A DNA stretch of 64,000 nt. It comes from JAUZRW01 sp964549915 (lineage in GTDB: Bacteria; Chloroflexota; Anaerolineae; Aggregatilineales; Phototrophicaceae). The notes beneath the pieces were generated by a model. It searched no databases and was not told where the DNA came from. It saw only the letters and a list, made by a program, of their open reading frames with translations. This document shows, piece after piece, positions 1 to 8,046 of the stretch. Position 1 is the stretch's first letter; each line of letters begins with the position of its first letter. Made by a program: the position numbers and the translations under genes. The DNA lies in NCBI GenBank assembly GCA_964549915.1, contig CAZJWX010000015.1, positions 1-64,000 of the forward strand, read 5' to 3'.

Positions 1-50
1 CTTTGCCATTCTAACATTTTACTTCATGCGGGTTCCTTTTGCTTTGTCCA

Positions 51-419
51 TTAGAGGAGCAGCCGGGCAACCCGCTGCAGGAGTTGCTCGCCATTGAATG
101 GTCGAGAGAGGAAATCATCTGCGCCCGCTGCCACACCCAATTTGCGGTCTTCGGGGGCGTCGAATCCCGTCACCAGCATGATCGGGATCCGCTGCGTGGG
201 CGGTTGTGCCTTCAGTTCCGCGCAGACATCATACCCGCTGATGTCGGGCATGCGCACATCCAGCAGAATCAAATCCGGCAGATGCCGCCGTGCCAGTTCC
301 AATCCTTCTGTTCCGTTATGTGCCAGCAGCACCTGGTATGACTCTGCGATGAGGAAAGCTTCCATCACTTCCCGATTCATGGCATCATCATCGACGACCA
401 GTATGGTTTTTGCGTTCAC
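51..419 (-). CDS. Stand-alone response regulator receiver domain protein
   Basis: Single receiver (CheY-like) domain of about 122 residues with no output domain, so it probably works by protein-protein contact in a phosphorelay. Visible are the acidic triad D10-D11-D12, the phospho-acceptor D54 in LLDVRMPD, and T84. The invariant lysine before the conserved Pro is an arginine (R106 in LSRPF), which may weaken phosphorylation-dependent switching. I chose the GTG start at 419 (VNAKTILVVDDD). The frame stays open upstream to 578, but that stretch is translated from an interspersed repeat (432-525) and does not resemble protein. No kinase lies beside it in the window; upstream neighbours on this strand are unrelated. 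Confidence 0.85.
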   Translation of the reverse strand: MNAKTILVVDDDAMNREVMEAFLIAESYQVLLAHNGTEGLELARRHLPDLILLDVRMPDISGYDVCAELKAQPPTQRIPIMLVTGFDAPEDRKLGVAAGADDFLSRPFNGEQLLQRVARLLL

Positions 420-431
420 GAGCTTCCCAAT

Positions 432-525
432 CTTATTGAACACGGTGTCCCTTCTAGCCTGTTCTGGCCTCAACATGGGTTGTTTTGTGTGAGAAGTGGA
501 ATGGCAAATCCACGCCAGTGGCTTC
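432..525 (+). repeat. Interspersed 94-bp repeat, copy 1
   Basis: First of three copies in the window (others at 14351-14444, inverted, and 20652-20745). The 44 bases at 482-525 are identical to 20702-20745. The left half is diverged. Inside the core, GTGGA and TCCAC flank ATGGCAAA and can form a small stem-loop. No open frame is shared between copies, so it looks like a non-coding repeat of REP or MITE type. It overlaps the upstream part of the receiver-protein frame. Confidence 0.85.
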
Positions 526-789
526 GAGTACAGGGTAGAGCGTCCCTCGTGCGTTATCGCTCTGATATTGTAGTGCAATTGGGGGAGGAGTACGGTTCGT
601 TTTCACAGCAATCATCGCACCCTACATGGATGAGTTTGGCAGCCGTCTCCCCAAAGACTGCATCAACGAGGGCGTTGAAACCGTTTTGCAACCGATGATT
701 AGCTGCATTATTCCGGAATTCCTGTGAACGTCAACACTTGTCTCGCCAAACGGGCGGCGAGGCCGCGAGCTACCACGAGAGGATGCGCT

Positions 790-1524
790 GTGAAAACTGC
801 CACGTTGAACCTACGCGCCGATGCTGACCGCTGGGAAGATCGATTCTCGCTGGTGGTTGATTCGCTGCTGGCATGTGATGCGGATGTGATCGCCTTGCAA
901 GAAGTACGCCTGCGCATCGACCAGCACCTGCTCTTGCAGGAAGCGCTCAACCAACAGGCAGCGGGGCAACCGTACGAAGTCTTCTTGTGCGCGGATTGGT
1001 ACGAGCCGCATATCCTGGCGAATGCCATTCTCTCGCGGCTTCCGGTGCTGGAAGCGGAACGCATCGAACTGCCTGAAGGCTATCGCACGGCGCAGCGGGT
1101 GCTGGTCGCGGAAGAAGGCGAATTGCTGACCATCGTCAACACGCATCTGCACCATAAGCCCGCTCGCAGTGAACAGGTGCGTCTACCGCAGATGCGCATC
1201 ATCCTGGAATGGCTGCACGAGCAGAACACCCCCGCAATCTTGATGGGCGACCTGAATGCCGCTCCGGATAGCGCCACCATCCTGGAAGCCAAGCGCGTGC
1301 TGTGTTCGGCCTATGAGAGCGTGCACGGCACAGAACCCAATCTGACCTTCCCCACGCTGCTGCGCCGGGAAACGCTTCGCCCACGCTGCATTGATTACAT
1401 CCTGCACAGCCCGTCATTGACCTGTACGGCGGCGGGGCTGATCGCCAATGTGCCGCATCCCGACGACGAAACGCTCTATCCATCCGATCACTACGGCCTA
1501 ACCGCCAACGTAATCGCGCCATGA
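790..1524 (+). CDS. Endonuclease/exonuclease/phosphatase (EEP) family protein
   Basis: A 244-residue metal-dependent hydrolase of the EEP fold (DNase I, exonuclease III and inositol phosphatase relatives). Family signatures occur in order: NLR near the N-terminus, DVIALQEVR with the metal-binding Glu, the NTHLHH strand, GDLNAAPDS, and a C-terminal SDHYGL carrying the catalytic Asp-His pair. There is no signal peptide, so it is probably cytoplasmic. The substrate cannot be told from sequence; nucleic acid or phosphoester are both possible. I chose GTG at 790 because GAGAGGA lies six bases upstream; the frame is open back to 724. Its 3' end overlaps the convergent epimerase gene by 27 bp. Confidence 0.85.
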   Translation: MKTATLNLRADADRWEDRFSLVVDSLLACDADVIALQEVRLRIDQHLLLQEALNQQAAGQPYEVFLCADWYEPHILANAILSRLPVLEAERIELPEGYRTAQRVLVAEEGELLTIVNTHLHHKPARSEQVRLPQMRIILEWLHEQNTPAILMGDLNAAPDSATILEAKRVLCSAYESVHGTEPNLTFPTLLRRETLRPRCIDYILHSPSLTCTAAGLIANVPHPDDETLYPSDHYGLTANVIAP

Positions 1525-2334
1525 GTACTGTGGATCGTAGCCCAGAATCTCGCGTGCCCGGTTGATGCTCAGCAGCGTCTCGTAGTCGCTGATCTCGCCG
1601 CGAATTTCGACGTGAGGGAAGACCTGCGCCATCAAGTCACGGTTGGGCGTCTTCATGCAGGTATCCGCCGCCGCGATGATGCAGACTTCCGCGCCTGTGA
1701 CGGTGGCTTCCAGCCCCAGACGGCAGGCTTGCGCCACATCTCGCGCATCCACATAACCCCAGAGATTCCACTTGCGAATCAGCGGATCATCCCAGTAAGA
1801 GGGGAACTTCTGGTAATCCGGTTGTTCCATGATGTTGGAGATGCGCAGCCCCACGAAGGGGATGCCCGTCCAGCGGTTGAACTGACGTGCCATCTCTTCG
1901 CTGAGTAGCTTGGAGAGCGCATAGCTGGATTCGGGATAGGGGGTCTGGTTTTCGTCGATGGGCGCGTAATCCGGCTGTTCGTCGTCGAAGGGCAGGCCGA
2001 GGGTGGTCTCGCTGCTCGCCCAGACGACGCGCTGCATACCCAGAGTCGACGCCGCCTGGCAGACGTTGTACGTGCTGGTGATGTTCGTGCGGAAGGTGAC
2101 TTCATCCGGCATCAGCCCCGGCGCAGGGATCGCCGCCAGATGCACCACCGCATCACAGCCCTTCATGGCATCCACCGTTTGCCCGTAATCTGTGAGGTCG
2201 ACGACGAGGGTATTGGGGGCGTAGCGCTCGGCGGCGATGTCCAGGTTCAGCACCTCGTATCCGTGCCGGGTCAAATCCGCGACAACGGCGCGTCCGGCCT
2301 TGCCGCTGCTGCCAGTCACAGCGATGCGTTTCAT
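1498..2334 (-). CDS. NAD(P)-dependent epimerase/dehydratase
   Basis: A 278-residue extended short-chain dehydrogenase. The N-terminal Rossmann motif is TGSSGKAG, followed by an acidic LDI at the end of beta-2, which favours NAD over NADP. The catalytic Ser lies in WASSETTLG and the YxxxK pair in YALSK. The family acts on nucleotide sugars or related carbonyl substrates; no specific substrate is evident and no sugar pathway genes adjoin it. It starts with ATG at 2334. The last 27 bp overlap the convergent EEP gene, so the two mRNAs would be complementary at their 3' ends. Confidence 0.88.
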   Translation of the reverse strand: MKRIAVTGSSGKAGRAVVADLTRHGYEVLNLDIAAERYAPNTLVVDLTDYGQTVDAMKGCDAVVHLAAIPAPGLMPDEVTFRTNITSTYNVCQAASTLGMQRVVWASSETTLGLPFDDEQPDYAPIDENQTPYPESSYALSKLLSEEMARQFNRWTGIPFVGLRISNIMEQPDYQKFPSYWDDPLIRKWNLWGYVDARDVAQACRLGLEATVTGAEVCIIAAADTCMKTPNRDLMAQVFPHVEIRGEISDYETLLSINRAREILGYDPQYSWRDYVGG

Positions 2335-2573
2335 GATCGCTTGTCCTTTGCATGTTGGGTCAATTGCCCGGGACTATACCGCAGCGCTTTGCGGAAATGA
2401 AAGGTGCAGATACGCCGGGCGCGTTTTGTGCTCATATAGTAGGCTGGCGCGTACACGGAAGACATCATAACAAGACGTAGACATCTTCAAACAACCCCCC
2501 TTTTCGTCCCTCTGGTATAGTAAAACTAACATCCATACATGGATTCCGTTCGGTAGGGAAGGATGGTGCGAGA

Positions 2574-3053
2574 GTGAACTCCAAGAGACGAAAAGAGCGT
2601 GGGCAGAGCCTGGTTGAAGTGGCGCTGACGCTCCCGATTTTGCTGCTGATCTTATCCGGCTTGCTGGATATCGGGCGCGTGTATTACATTTACATCGCGC
2701 TGGAAGAAGCAGCACAGGAAGCGGCAACGTTCCTGGCTCAGAACCCCTGGTGTCAGGAGCCGACGGATATCCCTCCGGCGGACGCTGATCTGCCCGACTG
2801 CGCGAACCCCAATAATGCGGAGTATCGCGTGCTGAACGCCAGCAATCAGGAGATCGAACTGTCACGCCTGCAACCGATTGAGTACACCTATCCGCTGGAC
2901 GGAGACGGAGATCCCATCATCGGCATTGGCGCGACGGTGACGGTCACCATACGCTATGATTTCCCGCTGGTTACCCCCATCATCCGAAATGCCTTTGGGC
3001 AAGATGGCATCACGCTGACGGCCACAGCGTCCCATCTAATCATCCGGGAATGA
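2574..3053 (+). CDS. TadE/TadG-like pilus assembly protein
   Basis: A 159-residue protein with the TadE hallmark: a basic N-terminus (KRRKERG), then QSLVEVALTLPILLLILSG, a prepilin-like segment with Glu five residues after the Gly cleavage site, and one membrane helix. The remainder is an extracytoplasmic domain with two cysteines early on that could form a disulfide. TadE-like pseudopilins belong to the tight-adherence (Tad, type IVc) secretion machinery. No tadZABC genes are in the window, so assembly genes must be elsewhere. The start is GTG at 2574. It is followed after 10 bases by a second TadE-type gene, and the two are surely cotranscribed. Confidence 0.85.
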   Translation: MNSKRRKERGQSLVEVALTLPILLLILSGLLDIGRVYYIYIALEEAAQEAATFLAQNPWCQEPTDIPPADADLPDCANPNNAEYRVLNASNQEIELSRLQPIEYTYPLDGDGDPIIGIGATVTVTIRYDFPLVTPIIRNAFGQDGITLTATASHLIIRE

Positions 3054-3063
3054 GGGGGCTGAG

Positions 3064-6000
3064 ATGAACGAAAAAGAGACCCTGACCATGACTACCCAAC
3101 GACGTAAGGCACAGCGGGGACGCGGCCAAGCACTGGTCGAATTCTCGTTGGTCGCCCCGATTTTGCTGCTCGTCATCCTGGCGATCTTCGATTATGGGCG
3201 CGTGCTGCTGGTCTACGCCAATGCGGCGACCAACTTGCGCGACGCCGCCCGGAATTCGCAGGTGTCGGGCCTGGGGGACGGCAACTACGCGGACTGTACG
3301 TTGATCGAGAATCAGGTGAACCAGATCTGGTTCGCGACCATCGACGATGTGCGTGTCTTCTACTACGACAACACCAGCTTCACGGGCTATGACAACCCGG
3401 ACTTCGGCTGCCCCGGTGACGGCGTTCCGCTGGTCACGGCGGATGACCTGGAGAACGGCTTCATCATGCGCGTGGAAGTGGATGCATCGCTGGATTTCAT
3501 CACGCCGTTCATGAACCTGATCGGCGACAACTTCAGTTCGCTGGAGATGGAGTTCTTCTCGCAGCGTACCGTGCTCAAAGAGTTCGAGATTCGCGGGGAT
3601 GACAACGACCAGGACGCCGACGGCCTGGACGACTACTGGGAGCTGATCTGGTTTGGTTGCGCAGCACCCGGTGGCGGCGGACATGAGCCGACCAACCCCG
3701 GCGAAGATGTGCCCCCCGGCACCTTCCAGGGTACGTGCGATACGGACGCCGACGGCAACCCGATTCCCTGGCTGTCGCGCTATGGCGCTTTCGACGACCC
3801 GGATAATGATGGTGCGACCAACGGCGTGGAAGAAATTCGCGGCACGAACCCCATCGGCACGGGTTCCGAAGATACCGACGGCGACGGCCTGGGGGACTTC
3901 GAAGAAATTGACCTGCACCTGACCGACCCGAATAACCCGGACAGCGACGGCGATGGCCTGAACGACTTCGACGAAGTCAACCAGATCATCTCTTGCCGGG
4001 GGGGGATGGCCTATCCGGCGGGCTTCTACAGCAACCCGACGCACCAGGACAACAACAGCGACACCATTCCGGACGGCTACGACACGGATGGTGATGGCCT
4101 GAACGACTACGAAGAGTTGTGCGGAGCTTACCTGACGAACCCGGATAATCCCGATACCGATGGCGATGGCGTCAGCGATTACGATGAAGAGAACGGCTAC
4201 GATACGCAGACCATCGTCAACGGCGAGAATCCGCCGCATATCGCCTTCACCGACCCGACCAACCCGGATACCGACGGGGATGGCCTGACTGATGGTGACG
4301 AGCGCGACGGCAACCCGCCGAGCGGGTATGTCACCTGGCCGGATGACTCGGACACGGATAATGACGGGCTGAATGATGGCTTCGAAATCGCTTCGGCCTA
4401 CAATATCTCGCCGACGGATCGCGACAGCGACAACGACGGCCTCGACGACAAGAGCGAAGTTGACGATGACCTGAACCCGGTGGATACGCTCCCCGGCGAC
4501 GCCAACCCGGAACAGCCCAACACGGATGGGCCGGAGAATGAACTGGTGCTCGACGGGCGTCTGTGCAACATGAAGGACGGCGAAGAGCGCAACATCGAAG
4601 GCACCAACCCCTCGTGGCTCGATACGGACAACGATGGCTTGAGCGACTGCCAGGAGACCCGCGCCTACCCGACGGATCCGACCGATCCCGACAGCGATGG
4701 CGATGGCGCTGAAGACGGTTACGAAGTCGAACGCTTCTGCGACCCGACCGATAACACCGAGACACCGGGGCCTGAAGGCTCGCCGACGGAATACTGCGAC
4801 GAAGACCTGGATGGCGATGGTCTGGCGGATCAGTGGGAACTGACCTACTTCCCCGGCATCGACACTCATGACGGAAACGACGACCCGGACGGCGACCTGT
4901 GCAACAACGAGTGTGAAGAGACGCAGGGCACGGATCCGCTCGATCCCGACACGGACAACGATGGTCGCTCTGACTGGGAAGAACTGACCAACGACCCCAT
5001 CAGCGACCCGCTGGATGACGATACGGACGATGACGGCCTGCTGGACGGCGAAGAGATCAGCCTGGGCACCGCGCCGCGCAACCCGGATACGGATGGCGAG
5101 GGCTTGCTGGACGGGGATGAAGTCAACGTCTACGGGACAGACCCGGGGGATACCGACACCGACAATGACGGCATCAACGACTATCACGAGACCATCGGCT
5201 TCGTGGTGATTGGCGAGACTCCGCAGGATCATGGCTGGGGGCCGACCAACCCGTTGCTGGCAGACAGCGACTCGGACACGCTGAGTGATTACAACGAAGT
5301 GGTTGTCCATAACACGAACCCCAACAGCGCCGACACCGATACGGACGGCTTGCCGGATAACGTGGAGTTGGACGACTCGCTGACGGACCCGACCGATGAT
5401 GACAGCGATGATGATGGCCTGCTGGACGGGCAGGAATACTACGACGGCGTGACCTACCTGGGCATCCAGGATTACGAGATGACCTTCTGCGAGGGCACCG
5501 CCGATGAGACGGTGGTGACCATCGACCTGACCACGCTCAATCCGCTGAATCCGGATCGCGATGGTGATGGCCTGTTGGACGGGCAGGAAGTCAACGTCTA
5601 CAACACGAACCCGACCAACGTCGACTCCGACGGGGATGACGTGGACGAAGACTCCGACCTGAACGACTTCGAAGAAGCGGAAGACGGCAATGTGGCGACT
5701 GACCCGATGTGTGCTGCCAGCGGTGACCCCAACGACAGCGACGGTGACGGCATCACCAACACCGACGAGCTTTCGGGGACATTCGGCTATGTGACCGATC
5801 CGTTCAACGAAGATACCGACCAGGACGGCATCGACGACTACACCGAGATGGTCAGCGGCTTCGACATGAGCATCAACTACGTCGATAAGTACAACAACCC
5901 GCAGTCCATCGTTGAACTGGTCTTCACCGACCCGACGGATAACGACTCCGACGATGACGGCCTGCTGGATGGCGAAGAGCGCAACGGCACCTATATCTAC

Positions 6001-6408
6001 CGCACGCATCCCAACATGCTGGATACGGACGGCGATAATCTGTCCGACGGTGATGAGATCAACATCTTCAACACCAACCCGCTCAACGCCTACAACGAAT
6101 GGCAGCGCCAGTACAAGGCGCAGAGCGGCATCTGGGACGTGCTGACGGTATACTGGGCGGAAGGCGAAGAAGCCGCCCTGGAAGAAGCCCAACTGCGCGG
6201 CTTCACCGTCCTGGAAGATGGCACGGTCTTCATCCGCGTGCAGCCCACAGGCGGCAACTACAACGCGATCAAGTCGCTCATTCAGAACAATGACGGCACG
6301 ATTGTGGCGGAAGTCTGGGGTGGTAGCGCGATGGAAGTCTACGTCTCGATGGACTTGCTGGGGCAGCTCTTGCTGGATAACCGCATCAACTACATGTGGA
6401 AGCTGTAG
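3064..6408 (+). CDS. TadE-anchored giant thrombospondin type 3 repeat protein
   Basis: An 1114-residue acidic surface protein. Residues about 15-50 form a TadE-type anchor (RGQALVEFSLVAPILLLVIL). After an N-terminal extracellular domain of about 130 residues come roughly 26 repeats of the kind DTDGDGLNDYEE, the calcium-binding thrombospondin type 3 signature, spaced by xTNPxxP or TDPxxP turns. The last 105 residues are repeat-free and start near YNEWQRQYKAQSG. The Asp-rich loops should bind many calcium ions and stiffen a stalk reaching out from the cell. It starts at ATG 3064 after GAGGGGG; ATG 3091 is an alternative. It shares an operon with the smaller TadE gene and is closed by a strong terminator. 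Confidence 0.85.
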   Translation: MNEKETLTMTTQRRKAQRGRGQALVEFSLVAPILLLVILAIFDYGRVLLVYANAATNLRDAARNSQVSGLGDGNYADCTLIENQVNQIWFATIDDVRVFYYDNTSFTGYDNPDFGCPGDGVPLVTADDLENGFIMRVEVDASLDFITPFMNLIGDNFSSLEMEFFSQRTVLKEFEIRGDDNDQDADGLDDYWELIWFGCAAPGGGGHEPTNPGEDVPPGTFQGTCDTDADGNPIPWLSRYGAFDDPDNDGATNGVEEIRGTNPIGTGSEDTDGDGLGDFEEIDLHLTDPNNPDSDGDGLNDFDEVNQIISCRGGMAYPAGFYSNPTHQDNNSDTIPDGYDTDGDGLNDYEELCGAYLTNPDNPDTDGDGVSDYDEENGYDTQTIVNGENPPHIAFTDPTNPDTDGDGLTDGDERDGNPPSGYVTWPDDSDTDNDGLNDGFEIASAYNISPTDRDSDNDGLDDKSEVDDDLNPVDTLPGDANPEQPNTDGPENELVLDGRLCNMKDGEERNIEGTNPSWLDTDNDGLSDCQETRAYPTDPTDPDSDGDGAEDGYEVERFCDPTDNTETPGPEGSPTEYCDEDLDGDGLADQWELTYFPGIDTHDGNDDPDGDLCNNECEETQGTDPLDPDTDNDGRSDWEELTNDPISDPLDDDTDDDGLLDGEEISLGTAPRNPDTDGEGLLDGDEVNVYGTDPGDTDTDNDGINDYHETIGFVVIGETPQDHGWGPTNPLLADSDSDTLSDYNEVVVHNTNPNSADTDTDGLPDNVELDDSLTDPTDDDSDDDGLLDGQEYYDGVTYLGIQDYEMTFCEGTADETVVTIDLTTLNPLNPDRDGDGLLDGQEVNVYNTNPTNVDSDGDDVDEDSDLNDFEEAEDGNVATDPMCAASGDPNDSDGDGITNTDELSGTFGYVTDPFNEDTDQDGIDDYTEMVSGFDMSINYVDKYNNPQSIVELVFTDPTDNDSDDDGLLDGEERNGTYIYRTHPNMLDTDGDNLSDGDEINIFNTNPLNAYNEWQRQYKAQSGIWDVLTVYWAEGEEAALEEAQLRGFTVLEDGTVFIRVQPTGGNYNAIKSLIQNNDGTIVAEVWGGSAMEVYVSMDLLGQLLLDNRINYMWKL

Positions 6409-6440
6409 CACAGCAGCACAGACAATACGCTGACGACGAG

Positions 6441-6466
6441 AGGGCGCGAATTTCCGCGCCCTTTTG
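6441..6466 (+). terminator. Rho-independent terminator after TSP3-repeat gene
   Basis: AGGGCGCG and CGCGCCCT form an 8-bp GC-rich stem around a six-base loop, followed by TTTTGTTTT. It lies 33 bases past the stop codon and also just past the 3' end of the convergent gene at 6472, so it may act in both directions. Confidence 0.85.
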
Positions 6467-6471
6467 TTTTC

Positions 6472-7167
6472 CTATCCGAAACTTTCCAGGGAGAAAACGG
6501 CATCGAAGGCCGGGCTGTGCAGCCACAGGGGGAAGGCCGGGTTGGCGACGAAACGTACCGCCACGCGACCCCGCACCCGGCTGTGTCGCCAGATGGCGTC
6601 CGTTCCGTCTGTCAGGGCGATGCGCGTCTCGTTGAAGGCATCCGGCGGTTCGCAGATGTCAAAATCTTGCAGATCGTTGATGGCCGTCCGCATCCGTTGC
6701 AGGATCGCGGCCTGTTGGAGCTGTGCCGCATCGTGCGCATGGCGGCCTGTGAGCGTCTCGCGCAGTTCGGCAGCCGTCATCGTGTACCAGCCGCCGTTGC
6801 GCGAATGATCCGGCAGGACGAAGCCGCTCTCGCGCATCTGCTTGATCGCCTTGTCGATTGCTGCTGTGTACTGAGTTCCGTGGAAGACCAGCGGCTCGGC
6901 GAGCGTTGTCTGGTCTGCGCCTTCCGAGGCCAGCAGGGGCAGCCAGAGCGCGTACTCCCCGGCGCGTCGTACTGAAACTCGCCGCGTCGTCTGCCGCCAA
7001 TCGGGAAGCTCCCCCGCTGCATCCAGCCCGATGATTCGATCACGTGCGTAGAAGGGGAAAGCTTTCGCGCTGATCTGCCGTCCGCTGATCTGCACCTTCC
7101 AGAACGGCAGGGCACTCGTAACCAGCGGCGGCTGCGGCTCAATCTGCAAGATGTCGATGTGGCTCAT
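6472..7167 (-). CDS. Hypothetical protein, function unknown
   Basis: A 231-residue soluble protein I do not recognise. There is no signal peptide, membrane segment or nucleotide-binding motif. The N-terminal half is beta-rich with several Trp and Tyr residues; residues about 100-170 look helical and charged, with an HAHDAAQLQQAA stretch. Codon use and the strong coding frame support a real gene. It is transcribed divergently from the ferredoxin gene across a 280-bp AT-rich gap that contains a long inverted repeat (7201-7232). It is convergent with the TSP3-repeat gene, and nothing in its neighbourhood suggests a pathway. Confidence 0.7.
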   Translation of the reverse strand: MSHIDILQIEPQPPLVTSALPFWKVQISGRQISAKAFPFYARDRIIGLDAAGELPDWRQTTRRVSVRRAGEYALWLPLLASEGADQTTLAEPLVFHGTQYTAAIDKAIKQMRESGFVLPDHSRNGGWYTMTAAELRETLTGRHAHDAAQLQQAAILQRMRTAINDLQDFDICEPPDAFNETRIALTDGTDAIWRHSRVRGRVAVRFVANPAFPLWLHSPAFDAVFSLESFG

Positions 7168-7200
7168 GGTCTCGTTCCCGTGTCCAACGCTCTGGTCAAA

Positions 7201-7232
7201 ACTTTACACGCAGCGTTACAATCCTGTAAAGT
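7201..7232. promoter_or_regulatory. Inverted repeat ACTTTACA-N16-TGTAAAGT in a divergent intergenic region
   Basis: Perfect 8-bp arms at 7201-7208 and 7225-7232, 24 bp apart start to start, sit between the divergent gene at 7167 and the ferredoxin gene at 7450. The spacing places both half-sites on similar helix faces, as for a dimeric regulator, but no regulator is identified. No oligo-T follows, so a terminator is unlikely. Confidence 0.4.
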
Positions 7233-7449
7233 CAGCGTCTTGTATGAAATCGCATGAGAGGGTTTAACCTGCCGAAAAATGTGAGAAACAGCGAAGAAAA
7301 ATGGGGCAAACAGGCACGAAAAATAGAGTTTTAAATCCAACAAAAGTCACAGAAACTTCGGGTATGCTTTGTTAGGATACAGTCAACTTGAAACCGGGGG
7401 CTTGTTCTATGGCACCCGGGATTATGGAATCTTTCCAGAGGAGTGATCG

Positions 7450-7803
7450 ATGACTCACATTATTACCAGCCTTTGCCTGCGCGATGGCGCTTGCGTAGAA
7501 GTTTGCCCTGTTGAATGCATCGTCCCCGGGAAACCGGAAGCGGAATGGCCCTGGTATTTCATTGACCCGGACACCTGCATCGACTGCGGCGCATGCATCC
7601 CGGAATGCCCCTTCGAAGCGATCTTCGTGGAAGAAGAGGTTCCGGATTCGTACGAGATGATGGAAGGCCAGGAGACGGTTCCCTTCGACACGAAGAAGAT
7701 CGTCGTGCACAGCGAAGGCGATGTCGTTGACCTGACGCCGGACATCAAGCCGAACTACGACTTCTTCAGCAGCGGCCCAGGTTACGAAGCGCTCAACATG
7801 TAA
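7450..7803 (+). CDS. Ferredoxin with two iron-sulfur cluster motifs
   Basis: A 117-residue bacterial-type ferredoxin similar to the seven-iron family (Azotobacter FdI type). The first cluster region reads C9-x5-C15-x3-C19-P-x2-C23; it is two residues shorter than FdI and lacks the FdI second cysteine, consistent with a [3Fe-4S] or unusual cluster. The second region is canonical, C43-x2-C46-x2-C49-x3-C53-P, for [4Fe-4S]. The C-terminal tail of about 50 residues is acidic, ending in YDFFSSGPGYEALNM. It is a small cytoplasmic electron carrier; the partner is unknown. GAGGAG precedes ATG 7450. It has its own terminator, so it is not cotranscribed with the rhodopsin gene downstream. Confidence 0.92.
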   Translation: MTHIITSLCLRDGACVEVCPVECIVPGKPEAEWPWYFIDPDTCIDCGACIPECPFEAIFVEEEVPDSYEMMEGQETVPFDTKKIVVHSEGDVVDLTPDIKPNYDFFSSGPGYEALNM

Positions 7804-7825
7804 GCTGGGTTTTCAGCGGAATCCG

Positions 7826-7857
7826 AACACCTCGTCCACGAAGGGCGGGGTGTTTTT
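7826..7857 (+). terminator. Rho-independent terminator after ferredoxin
   Basis: A 12-bp stem (AACACCTCGTCC pairing with GGGCGGGGTGTT, including G-U pairs) encloses the loop ACGAA and runs into TTTTT. It separates the ferredoxin gene from the rhodopsin gene. Confidence 0.85.
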
Positions 7858-7895
7858 GATTCGCGCGTTGCAGGCAGCGATTGCGCGGTAGTTTC

Positions 7896-7908
7896 GTACA
7901 GGCTGTAC
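7896..7908. promoter_or_regulatory. Palindrome GTACAG-G-CTGTAC upstream of rhodopsin
   Basis: A perfect 6-bp inverted repeat with a single central base, about 140 bp before the rhodopsin start and after the ferredoxin terminator. It has the compact look of an operator and contains TGTAC. The cognate regulator is not known. Confidence 0.35.
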
Positions 7909-7987
7909 AACGAATCGCCTCAAAACTTCACCAGTTTTTACAGCGGACTCACGAATTGCTCATCGGCTGGGAGTATGGTTCTTTCAC

Positions 7988-8011
7988 AACGTTCAAATTG
8001 TACTGAACGTT
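7988..8011. promoter_or_regulatory. Perfect inverted repeat AACGTTCA-N8-TGAACGTT before rhodopsin start
   Basis: Arms at 7988-7995 and 8004-8011 are perfect 8-mers separated by eight bases, 35 bp upstream of the rhodopsin ATG. Half-sites repeat every 16 bp. Lying between the likely promoter and the CGGAGG ribosome binding site (around 8033), it could be an operator or a 5' leader hairpin. No oligo-T follows. Confidence 0.5.
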
Positions 8012-8046
8012 CTGGAAATTACTAAATCACACTCGGAGGCGTAACA

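Noticed and set aside
419..578. N-terminal extension of the first receiver protein
   Set aside because: The added 53 codons come mostly from the interspersed repeat and have no match to receiver proteins.
3600..6100. Regular DNA repeats that could be mistaken for a CRISPR or tandem repeat array
   Set aside because: The spacing follows the protein repeats (DTDGDG) in frame, with differing codons. There are no constant repeats with unique spacers.
3040..6411. Minus-strand frame of 1123 codons
   Set aside because: It is the shadow of the repeat protein on the plus strand: the regular Asp-rich codons avoid stops on the other strand. Its translation is Val/Ile/Arg-rich without any domain.
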